Source: Humulus lupulus (lineage: Eukaryota; Streptophyta; Magnoliopsida; Rosales; Cannabaceae). Taken from it: a stretch of 64,000 bases of DNA. Below the pieces are notes generated by a model that was not told the origin of the DNA, did not search any database, and was given only the letters and a program-made list of their open reading frames with translations. Every line of letters begins with the position of its first letter. The first letter of the stretch is position 1. This document shows, piece after piece, positions 21,501 through 32,571 of this stretch. Made by a program: the position numbers and the translations under genes. Location: positions 68,688,143-68,752,142 of the forward strand of contig NC_084799.1 of NCBI RefSeq assembly GCF_963169125.1, given 5' to 3'.

Positions 21501-24497
21501 GTTTTACCTCCTTTTTTGTAGTCTTTTTCTCCTTGGTAAGCTTAGTTTAGCCTTCTCCAGATTTAAGATAAATGCTGTATGCATATTTGAGATGAGTGAG
21601 GAAAGAAGATAATCAAAACTGTCTTTTAGGGGTAAAACAATGGTGACATATAAAATAACCGCCATAATTTTTAATACGCACTCTTTTTAATATGTATTTT
21701 TGTTTTACAAAAGATTTAATCAAATTTTTTTTATTTATCTAATTTGACAAACAAAAAAACAAATCAGTTTACTTTCACATAATATATATATTTATTATAT
21801 AAAAACGTTATTTTTTCTTTTAATATAAACTTAGTATATAATAAGTTAATACTATTATTTATTATATATATAGTTTATTATAAATTTAATAAAATCGTTT
21901 ATTATATATATAGTTTATTTCAAAACAAAAAACTCTCAAAATAAGTTTTATTTGAAATGTAGTTTTGATAGTTAATAAGTTTATTATATATATATATATA
22001 TATATTTATATAGTTTGAAAAACTGTAAGATATATAAAATCGTTTTATATATATATTATTTATATACTGTTATAAAATTAAAAAAAAATGATGTTACGTC
22101 TATTCACTTTTAAAATATCATATATATATATATATATTACTCATTTTTGCACAAGAATAGATGATATATATCTATTCATATTTTATATATTTAAATTAAA
22201 AACTATTCAAAACTAACTTCCAAATTTTTAGAACTAATTTTGATAAATAATTAATTTTGAATAATTTTAGTTAATAATATAACAAAAATAGAATTAATCA
22301 CTAAGATTACTTTATATGTATACATAAATATGCTTTCCAAAAAACAAAAATATCATATCCCATAAAAACAAAAAAGCGTAGGATAGTTATGATATTAGAT
22401 TTTGTATATTCATAATAAATATATGTATACATAAAGATATTTTTTCAAAACAAGCTCATATATTTTTTTTTAAACAAAATAATATAGGTGATGTAGTATC
22501 TAATTCAAATTTTAAATAAAAAATATTTAAATCAACTTCCATATTTTAAACTTAATTTTAAATTATAATTACTTTGAAATTTTTAATTTACAAATAAATA
22601 TCATGGCTAAGAATAACTATATATATGCATACATATAAAAAGATATATTATAAAATACTTGTTTTGCATCTCTACATCTTACTCTCTCTTTATTGGTCTC
22701 CTTACAAAACTTTATAATACTTGTTTCTCAAACTAAAAGCAACAAAAGTATTAATTTTTTTTTTGAGGTAATTCTTATTCTTATGTTTTTCACCTTGTTA
22801 TTTTTCTTGTAGAATATAATCAAATCTAAAATTAATTGGATTTATATGTGTATTTATTATTTTGATAAACAATAGTATGTATTCAAATCTAATAAAGCAC
22901 TATTTATGATTATTTTTTTCAAAAAAATAAATCAAAAGTTTTATTTCATAAGCACCAATATTTTTTAATTATAATATATAGTTTTACCATCTTTTTTGTA
23001 GTCTTTTTCTCCTTGGTAAGTTTAGTTGAGCTTTCTCCAGATTTGAGATGAGTGTTGTATACATATTTGAGATGAGTGAAGAAATAAGATAATCAAAACT
23101 ATTTTTTAGCGGTAAAACAATTGTGACATATAGAATAACCGCCATAATTTTTAATACGTGCTCTTTTTAATATATATTTTTGTTTTACAAAAGATTTAAT
23201 CAAAATTTTTTTATTTATCTAATTTGACAAAAAAAAAACAAATCAGTTTACTTTCACATAATATATATATATTATTATATAAAAACGTTTTTTTTTTCTT
23301 TTAATATAAACTTATTATATAATAAGTTAATACTATTATTTATTATATATATATATATAGTTTATTATAAATAATAAAATCGTTTATTGTATATATATAT
23401 AATTTATTTCAAAATAAAAAACTGTCAAAATAAGTTTTATTTGAAAAGCTTATTATGGTTGTAGTTTTGATGGTTAATAAGTTTATTATATATATATAGT
23501 TTGAAAAATTGGAAGATATATAAAATCGTTTTATATATATATATATATATTATTTATATACTGTTGTAAAATTAAAAAAAAAATGTTGTTATGTCTATTC
23601 ATTTTTAAAATATCATATATATATTACTCATTTTTGCACAAAAATAGGTGATATATATCTATTCAAATTTAAATAATTTAAATGAAAACTATTCAAAACT
23701 AACTTCCAAATTTTTAGAACTAATTTTGATAAATAATTAATTTTGAATAATTTTAGTTAATACTATAGCAAAAATAGAATTAATCACTAAGATTACTTTA
23801 TATGTATACATAAATATGCTTTTCATAATTTGTCAAAAAAAAAAAATCATATTCCATGAAAACAAAAAACGTAAGATAGTTATTATATTAGTTTTTGTAT
23901 ATTCATAATAAATATATGTATACATAAAGATATTTTTTCTAAACAAACTCATATATTTTTTCCTATAATAGATATATATACATCATATATTATCAATTTT
24001 AAACAAAAAAAATATAGGTGATGTAGTATTTAATTCAAATTTTAAATAAAAAATATTTAAACCAACTTCCATTTTTTAAACTTAATTTTAAATTATAATT
24101 ACTTTGAAATTTTTAATTTACAAATAAATATTATCGCTAAGAATAACTATATATATGCATGCATATAAAAAGATATATTATAAAATAATTGTTTTGTATC
24201 TCTACATCTTACTCTCTCTTTATTGGTCTCCTTACAAAACACTTCATAATACTTGTTTCTCAAACTAAAAACAACAAAAGTATTAATTTTTTTTTGAGGT
24301 AATTCTATTCTTATGTTTTTCATCTTGTAGAATATAATCAAATCTAAAATTAATTGGATTTATATGTGTATTTATTATTTTGATAAACAATAGTGTGCAT
24401 TCAAATCTAATAAAGCACTATTTATGATTTTTTTTTTTCAAAAAAATAAATAAAAAGTTTTATTTCATAAGCACCAATATTTTTTTATTATAATATA
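21501..24497. repeat. two-copy direct tandem repeat, period about 1480 bp, inside the CACTA element
   Basis: Copy 1 is 21501-22980 and copy 2 is 22981-24497. Both begin GTTTTACC followed by TTTTTTGTAGTCTTTTTCTC and run in parallel through the same landmarks: AGATAATCAAAACT, ATAACCGCCATAATTTTTAA, AGTTTACTTTCACATAATAT, TTACTCATTTTTGCACA, TCCTTACAAAAC. Differences are scattered substitutions and (AT)n length changes; identity looks around 90 percent or more. The repeat ends just before the acceptor (TTCGCAG, ending 24525) of the TNP2-like gene, so it covers the region between the two divergent transposon genes, including any TNP2 promoter or leader intron. Confidence 0.85.
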
Positions 24498-24530
24498 AAT
24501 TAATTTGATTTTTTTTCATTCGCAGTATCA

Positions 24531-27500
24531 ATGGATAAGAGTTGGATGCACCATTCTAGATTAAGTGATTCATACCAAGAAGGTGTTAATTTTTTTCTTG
24601 ATTTTGCCTTTAAAAATGCATGTCATGAAGAAAAAATTGTATGTCCTTGTGTAAAGTGCGGTCTTATCACACCTGTCATTCGTACAATTGCATTTGAACA
24701 TTTGATATGCAACGGATTTGTAGATGGTTACACTAAATGGGTATTGCACGGAGAAACTTCTTCGCATGCTACGCAAAATGTTGACACTCCTAGTGATACT
24801 CATGAGTCAAATTATACCATTGATATGCAAGGAGTTATATACGATGCAATTGGACATAGTATTGGAGACGACGAACGTGAAATTGAAAATGATAATCTTC
24901 AAGGTGAAGGCGATGAACCAAATGCGAAAGCAAAAGAATTTTACAATTTGATAAAAGATGCAGAGAAAGAGCTTTACCTAGGTTGTACGAGTTTTACAAA
25001 GCTCTCGTTTTTAATTCAATTATTTCATATTAAATGCATTTGTGGATGGAGTGACAAATCGTTTGGCAAGGTACTTGACTTATTCAAAAAAGCATTGCCA
25101 AAAGGTGAAACATTACCCAATTCTTTTTATGAGGCCAAAAAATTAATCAACGCTCTAGGACTTGATTATGAAAAAATTGATGCATGTCCAAAAGATTGCA
25201 TGTTGTATTGAAAAGAACATGCAAATGACACAGAATGTGAAGTATGCTCTACACCAAGGTACGTTACATATAACAATTTTTTTCTTTTATCTGTCTTATA
25301 CTTTCTCTAGATTAGAGTAACTTGACATTGTAAGAATCAAAATAAGAAACTTTTTTTCTTTTACCTGATTTATACTTTATAGATTATAATAACTTGATAT
25401 TTTAATTATCAAAATAGGAGTGAAGCTAAAGTCTTGCGCCATTTTCCATTGATACCAAGATTACAAAGATTATTTATGTCATCAAAAACATCTGATTTTA
25501 TGACTTGGCATTATAAACAAGATCGTACAAGTGATGGTTGTATGAGACACCCAAGTGATTCTCCAGCATGGATGACTTTTGATCACAACCATAAGGATTT
25601 CGCTGCAGATCCTCGAAATGTCAGACTTGGGCTAGCTTCTGATGGAATGAATCCTTTCAAAACATTAAGTGTAAACCATAGTACATGGCCAGTTATTTTG
25701 ATACCATATAATCTTCCTCCATGGATGTGTATGAAGCAACCTAATTTCATTATGTCTTTGCTCATACCTGGTCCAGACGCACCTGGAAATAATATTGATG
25801 TATATCTAAAGCCACTGATTGAAGAGTTAAAGGAGATAAGGGAAGTTGGAGTTGAAACTTTTGATGCATCTACCAAAAAAAACTTTAATATGCGGGCATC
25901 ACTATTATGGACTATCAGTGACTTTCCAGCATATGCAAACTTATCAGGATGGAGCACAAAAGGAAAATATGCGTGCCCATCTTGTCATCAAGACACTTAT
26001 TCTTTATGGTTGAAGTATAGCAAAAAATATTGTTATATGGGACATCGACGCTGGTTAGAAAACAGTGACCCATTTAGAAATGATGAAAAGTCTTTTGATG
26101 GCACAAAAGAGAAAAGAATGGCTCCAACACCATTAAGTGGTTCTATAATACTAGATACGTTAGCAGGCTACCAACTTAAATTTGGGAAGACAGCTGTTAA
26201 TCCTTCATTGCCATACAATTGGAAGAAAAAGAGTATATTTTTTTATTTGCCATATTAGAAGGATAATTTATTACGACACAATCTTGATGTGATGCATATT
26301 GAAAAGAATGTATGTGAAAGTTTGATTGGGACATTATTGAGTTTAGATGCAAAAAATAAAGACAATCTGAATGCACGTCTTGATTTAAAATATATGGGTA
26401 TTAGATCTGAACTTCATCCAAAGGAGAGCGAGTCAAAGAAAATTGCATTCCGCCTGCATGTTTTACATTGAGCAAAAAAGAAAAAATTGTCTTCTGTCGA
26501 TTTCTAAAGACAATTAAGGTTCCAGATGGATATGCTGCCAACATTTCTAGATGTGTTGATGTAAGCAAAAGAAAAATTTATGGGCTCAAAAGTCACGATT
26601 TTCATATCATTATGACTCAATTACTACCACTAGCACTAAGGGGAATATCGAGTGCGCATGTTCGTCTACATCTAACTCCTTTAAGCAACTATTTTCACAT
26701 GATGTATTCAAAAGTTGCTCTACCACAAGATTTTATGCAACTTGAACAACAAATACCTATCATTCTTTGTAATCTTGAAAAATTATTCCCCCCTGCATTT
26801 TTTGATATAATGGTTCATTTGGTGATACACTTAGCATATGAGGCGAGAATTGCTGGAGCATCAGTTTACCGTTGCATGTACCCTATTGAAAGGTAAAAAT
26901 CTTAATTAATTTTCATTTTATTTAACTGTAAGAAGTTTCAATATTTTTTCTAATGCTTATATGAATAAATATAGGTACTTGTCTAAGTTAAAGTCATATG
27001 TTCGAAACAAAAGCAAACCGGAAGGTTGTATTGCTGAAGGATATTTAGCTGATGAATGTTTAACATTTTGCTCAAGATATATGGAAGGTGTGGAGACAAA
27101 ATTTAATTGCAAGCCTAGAAATTACAGTAATGTGGAACCAAATGGAGAAACATTGCCTATTTTCCAAACGACAGGTCGACATTTGGGCAAAATAGATACT
27201 AAGAATTTAGATGAGGATACTAAAGTTAAGGCACATCGATATGTGCTATTTAATTGCAATATCGTAGAATCATTTATTGAGTAAGTGTTATTTATTATAT
27301 CTCCAATAATAATAAAAATGTGAAACATCATATAAATATGACTAAAGCTAACTTATTTTGTAGGGAACATCGAAATATGATTGCATAACAAAACTCTCGT
27401 CAAACAACCATGACCGTAGATCGGATTCATAGCGAATCATTTCCTTCATGGTTTGCAAAAAAGGTAAGGTTTTTTAATAATTTTGTCATCAACTTAATGA

Positions 27501-28214
27501 GCCAAACTCATATTGATTGTACTTATTACATTTTTTTCAAATCAGGTAGAAGAATTATATGATAATGGGGATGATCGAGTTTCTGAAGATTTACGTTGTT
27601 TGGCAAAAGGTCCAAACAATATTTTAATTCGATTTAAAAGATATCTAATAAACGGTTTCAGGTTTCACACAAAAAAAATCGAAAAGAACTTAAGAACTCA
27701 AAATAGTGGAGTTATTATGACTGCCAAGACTCAAAGTTTCGCAAGTAGTAGGGACCCAAATCCTGTTTTCGGAGATGTTACTTTTTATGGAATATTAACT
27801 GATATTATAGAACTAGATTATTTTTTGGGAAATCGTGTTGTGTTATTTAAGTGTGATTGGATTTCAAGAAGTGGCATTAAAAAAGAGAAGGATTGCACAA
27901 GAGTCAACTTTTCAAAATTGATGCGTGAAGATGAGCCATTTATACTAGCTTCTCAAGCAGAACAGGTAATGTATGTGGAAGACCTCAAACATAATGGATG
28001 ACATGTTGCTTTAAAAATCAATCCTAGAGATTATTATAATATGAGTGTGCAATCACACGACGAGAATGTGGAGTCTTATTTGCAAACTGAAGTTTGTAGC
28101 GCAACTATTGATGTTGGGGATGGAGAGAGTAGTTTGGTCAAGGAAGATATGCAAGACACAATCATTGATACATCAGTGTCGTTTGATACAAATGAGATGG
28201 ATGAAGAAACTTAG
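24531..28214 (+). pseudogene. TNP2-like CACTA transposase (Transposase_21 family)
   Basis: ATG at 24531 follows a leader-intron acceptor. Exons by GT-AG signals: up to 25258, 25418-26892, 26975-27280, 27364-27463, 27546-28214. Order of domains: N-terminal transposase-associated region with CPCVKCGL (about 24640-24660); EFYNLIKDAEKELYLGC; the Transposase_21 core (WMTFDHNHKDFAADPRNVRLGL, DGMNPF, CPSCHQDT, GHRRWL, IEKNVCESLIGTLL); the DUF4218-like part (YGLKSHDFHIIMTQLLP); the C-terminal DUF4216-like part (VTFYGILTDIIELDY, VVLFKCDW). It would cut and join the element ends. Five in-frame stops occur: TGA 25209-25211, TAG 26256-26258, TGA 26469-26471, TAA 27386-27388 and TGA 27999-28001. Four of them sit where Trp is expected. 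Confidence 0.85.
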
Positions 28215-28459
28215 GGATTGTAATTTTTTTTTCTTATTCATATTTTGCATAAATTCTAGAATTTTATTTTTCTTAATAATTTTTATGGAGTTCAATTGCA
28301 TGTATTCAAAAAAGTTTATTATAATCATGTGCTAATATTTATAGTTATTTTTCATTTATGAAATTAATTAGGCCTCAAAGAATAAATTACATTTAAACTC
28401 TTAATCTAAATTTGTAAAATAAAAAAAATTATCAAATTAAAAGAAAATAATTATTAAAT

Positions 28460-28809
28460 TAAAAATGGCAACATTTCACTAGTAACACTTTTGAAATGCC
28501 ACTAAAAATATTTATTAAAGTAACATTTTAAAATGTCACTAAATCTAATATTTTGTGACATTTTTGCAATGTCTCTATTAATATATTCTAGTGACATTTT
28601 TTGAATGCTACTAAAACTAAATATTCACAAATTAGTAACATTTTTGATCAAATGTCACTAAATCATATAAATAGTGCCACTAATTAAAATATCATGTATT
28701 CTTAATAAAGTAACATTTTTGCCAAATGTCACTAAAATATTATTATTGTGACATTTTTTGACAAATGTCACTAATTAAAATGTTACTAATTGCAATTTTT
28801 GGTGTAGTA
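28460..28809. repeat. right subterminal repeats and terminal inverted repeat of the CACTA element
   Basis: At least eight TGACATTT / AAATGTCAC words (for example near 28494, 28530, 28560, 28600, 28645, 28720, 28755) precede the terminal TTTTTGGTGTAGTA. They mirror the left end. The last base is A instead of G, another G-to-A change. Confidence 0.75.
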
Positions 28810-28812
28810 TGT

Positions 28813-30469
28813 AGCTTTTTGGAAAAGATGAAGCTTTATTTTGACGAAGATATATTTTTTGATCTTGATATATATATGTGTATCAGGTTTCAGCTTTATT
28901 TTAGGGAATGTTTTTCTTGAGCTTTATTTTGAAAGATGTTTTTAGCTGCATGGAATAGAGACTTCATTATCACAAAATAAATACGCGTGGGACGTTAGCT
29001 AATAAAAATGCATATATAAAATGAGCCACACCATGCCACTGCCAGTACGTGCGTTAACTTGTGAGTTCACGAGCAATGATATCATATGAGACACATGTAC
29101 TACTGTTCAATCAACACCACATACGTAAACGTACTGATACAAAATATATATTTATATAGTTATTAGTCTCCGTTTAGAGCCTTAATTATTATGTCTACAT
29201 TTTTAGATGTTTTTAATTAGTTTAGGTGATGTTTTTTCGGATGCTTTCTTTTGGATTCCTAGAAGTTGGAATATATGGTGCTGCTCATCGTCTCTACCGG
29301 CTTGGCTTGGGTGGCATTAGTTAATCTTTCTGGTGTTCTTCTGTCACTACGTACCAATATCCTTCCTTCCTCAACCTTAATGCAACCTTTTATTCCGTAG
29401 CAAATATTTTTAAAAAAAAAAATTAGTCCCACAATATATTATTGAACACCATTAATTGAAATCTCTCTTATTTTAAATTCTAGAAGTTTTTTTAAAAAAA
29501 ATTTAAATTTCAGAGATTTTTTTTCACAAATACCGATAATAAGACAAAATGACATCATCAATTATTTATTTTAATTTTACATCTTGCTGTTCAAATAGTT
29601 GATATTTCAATTTTCTATAAAAACAAAAACAAAACAAATTGTCCATGTTTGAAGCAAACTGTTGATGATTCAATCTTCTCACGAAATAATTGACACTTTA
29701 CAAGTAAACGATGATGTTTTATAAATTTAATTTCCCAAAAGAAAATAGTATATGTTGAATTTTTTTAAAATAAGTCAATTAAATTATGCAAAATCATAAA
29801 ATTGACAAAAAAAAAAAAAGATAATGTGATAGGAAAGACAATAATAGTAGAAAGTATAAGCATAGATTGAAAAAGTGTTCCATCTCAGTGTAAATGGAAT
29901 GTGGTTTACACAATATAAAGTATAATAGTAAAATATAAGTCTATGCTCGTATTAATGATGAGTAGAATAACACATATTTTTATATATTATTGAACATGTT
30001 TACATATGAAAAATATGAGACAATCTAACAAAACTCGAGATTTAAAAAAAAAATGTAGTAATGTAATTCTTCTTCTTAATCTTAAATGTAAGTTTCACTA
30101 AAACTATTTTCATAAGTCCTGACAATAAAAAACTATTTTCATAAGTGATATTTTTCTATATATTAAATATATATTTTTTTCTTTTTTTACATGTATCTGT
30201 ATATTAAGTAAGATTGTACAAATTTTTGTGCGTTTGGAAGGTGTCATTAGATTTTGCTTTAAAAAATCATTATGGATCCTCGTAAATTAATAAAAATTGC
30301 AAAATTATTGAAAAAAGACACAAATTAAATAGTGATAAATTGCAGATGCGAATCATAACCCTAGATTGTACGGATAAGGGTCAACCTTCACGAACAGACC
30401 ATCACGATATTCCGATTATTAGCACATATATAAAAACAATAATAATTATTATTTTTAATTATCGGTACT
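28813..30469. other. AT-rich intergenic DNA right of the CACTA element
   Basis: No coding frame, RNA gene or repeat family was recognised. Poly-A/poly-T runs are frequent. Confidence 0.5.
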
Positions 30470-30970
30470 CTAATCCCATTCTCTGTATCTGTTTCTGTTT
30501 CCTCGAAGTCGAAGAGATTGGGTGATGGGGAAAGCCGAAGTCCACGTGTGCAAATACTATTCGGCCGTGAAATAAAGATTGATTCCTGTGGGTCCCGTGG
30601 CCATCTCAGCTGTGTTATCCGCGCGCGCTCGGTCTGTCAAAGTTAAAAGCTCCGACAACTCAGCGGAGAGAGTGGGGTCAGCCGACGTGTAAGTATACGG
30701 CTGTGAATGACGTGGCAAAAGGCTGACCAAAATTTCCCGGTCCCGGTCGTTGGCCATGTCCTGACCACTTGTTTGAGTGACTCAGAGGCGCCGAGCGTCG
30801 CATCACCGTGCCATCGGTAACGTGAATTAACAACTAGCAAAGGCCAAAGCTGTTGGGAATGGGAGAGGAGTACAAATCTAAAATTGCATTGCCCACTCTT
30901 ATCCTTAAGCCAATTTTCTGGCTTACGAGTCTTCAGCTGTAGCCGAAGCTAACGATTTTATTTTAGTTAC
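30470..30970. promoter_or_regulatory. GC-richer island with G-box motifs upstream of the RPT2-like gene
   Basis: A sharply less AT-rich block within AT-rich DNA, about 1.6-2.1 kb upstream of the RPT2 start codon. It contains a G-box (CCACGTGT, 30541-30548) and a hybrid C/G-box (TGACGTGGC, near 30707-30715), both ACGT-core sites of plant bZIP factors such as HY5, as well as several CCGTG/CGCG words. No convincing ORF: short minus frames (30557-30840) lack protein patterns. It may be a distal control region of the RPT2-like gene, a first exon or promoter of an unannotated transcript, or an old gene remnant. The assignment is inference. Confidence 0.35.
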
Positions 30971-31311
30971 CTTCGTCATTACCTACTTCGAACCTTTTTC
31001 AAGTATTATTGGGTTAATGTTCGTGAACTTGACTTTCTTTAATAGATTAATATCTATCCATGTTCGTGGATAAATAACTCTTTCTCTTTGATAGTACAAG
31101 GGCCTAAAGGTGCCCTCTTTATTAAAATAAAAAGGTGGATGAGCTATATTGTTGGCTTCTTTAATTTCACGGACCAAACAAATTATTGTTTCAGTTTTAG
31201 TTTGTTGTCTCCAATTAAAAACTGGCAATGTAGAACATAATTAGCTAGAATATTATGAGTTAATTTTAATGATATTATTTTGGTTTATATATATATATAT
31301 ATAAATGTATA
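30971..31311. other. AT-rich spacer
   Basis: Nothing recognised apart from an (AT)n run near 31290. A minus frame of 81 codons (30983-31228) has no known pattern. Confidence 0.4.
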
Positions 31312-31678
31312 AGAGCACTCCCAAGGGGTTATTTACTCTATCCATCAAATAACTAGTTAAAACCCCACTTTTTTTTTTATTTATCCCACAATTTTATATC
31401 ATTTAAATATTATATTTACAATTATTATTTAATAGTTGAAGTTAAAGAATAAAATTAAAAAATAATAATGAAAAATTAGCTAATAGGATAGAGTAAAGAT
31501 AAAAAAATGTTTACATATTAATTGAAGCTTAGTTACATTTAGTGTATGAATTATTGATTTTAGTGTAAACCTATTATACATAAATATTTAAAAGAATTGA
31601 TGAAGACAATAATAAGCTTTTTAGCTATTTCTTTTTACCTTTGATTAATTTAGAGCAGCCAGCCATTAGGACTGCTCT
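31312..31678. mobile_element. MITE with AGAGCA ends
   Basis: Starts AGAGCACTCCCAAGGGG and ends CCATTAGGACTGCTCT, imperfect inverted ends of about 17 bp around an AT-rich non-coding core. This end type is common in small plant MITEs. No clear target duplication was identified, so boundaries and family are tentative. Confidence 0.45.
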
Positions 31679-32486
31679 AAAAATTTATGATTGTGAGGGA
31701 TATTATTGAATACTAAATAGTAAAATTAGGAGTATATTTCTTCTATTAGAGTTTTTCCATTTGTTACACTGTTGATTTGACTTAAGTTTTGCTCACTCAT
31801 TGTAATAAGCTCATTAATTAGTTATCATTATTTATTAATGAAGTAAAAGTAATTTGAGATAAGAACACTTATATAAATTTTTTAAGTTAGGGAGTAATGA
31901 AAACAATTGAAAGAGAATGAGAATGATAATAAAAATTGAAAAAGAATAAAATAAAATTTAATATAAATAAAAATAATTAGTTTTTATTTATGTATTGAAA
32001 TGAACTTTTCTTTCTAACTCTCTTATTTTTTTATATAGAATAGTCATTCTATACTATAAAATGATGGAAAATTATTCTATTAATAAAATAACATTCTAAT
32101 ACTTTATAAAGCAACCAAACAAAAAGATATCCATTCCATTACCCGAAGTACACATCAATGTCTTAAACATGATTAGAGGATTGATTTAAGCTTGTATAAC
32201 AACGAAGTCCAACGTCGTACGAGTTGGAATATTTTCAGTTGTGGATAACTAAAGTTAGAGCTACGAATACGAAGCAGCCGATCGATAATAAGTGTACTAA
32301 TAAAACATGTCGGCTCACAACATTTGTGACAAAACTGTCCACGACACAAAATGCATGCAAAGTGTAAAAAAATATTATCAATTAAAGAAAAAAGGTCTTT
32401 TTCTTATGTAATTATTAGATAATAAAATCTAAAAAAATAATTAAAAAAAAGGGGAAAGCTACTACTCAAATGCGTGGTTAAGATTA
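31679..32486. other. proximal upstream region of the RPT2-like gene
   Basis: AT-rich, no ORF. Leads into the TATA box at about 32487. No distinct repeats were recognised. Confidence 0.4.
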
Positions 32487-32496
32487 TTTATATAAC
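32487..32496 (+). promoter_or_regulatory. TATA box of the RPT2-like gene
   Basis: TTTATATAAC lies 76-85 bp before the start codon, a fitting distance for a short leader. The predicted transcription start is about 32515-32525. Inferred from position and sequence only. Confidence 0.45.
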
Positions 32497-32571
32497 CCAT
32501 AAACGGATCCTATTCTTATAAGAACTCCATCACTTTCTTCCTTCTCCGCCCTCATCCAAAACCAAACATAT

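Larger units (their letters stand above)
17352..28809 (+). mobile_element. CACTA (En/Spm) DNA transposon, 11.5 kb, inactive
   Basis: The left end is a degraded CACTACACCAAAA (CTCTACCCAAAA, 17352-17363) and the right end its complement TTTTTGGTGTAGTA (28796-28809). The flanks are the same 3 bp, TGT (17349-17351 and 28810-28812), as expected for CACTA. Subterminal short repeats built on GTGACATTT/AAATGTCAC fill 17370-17700 and 28460-28800; in CACTA elements such repeats bind the TNPA-type protein. Inside are a TNPA-like gene (-) and a TNP2-like transposase gene (+), transcribed divergently. Both contain stop codons, so the copy is non-autonomous now. Confidence 0.9.

Noticed and set aside
21980..22130. 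(AT)n stretches as possible origins or matrix attachment regions
   Set aside because: Common low-complexity sequence in AT-rich plant DNA; nothing specific supports a function.
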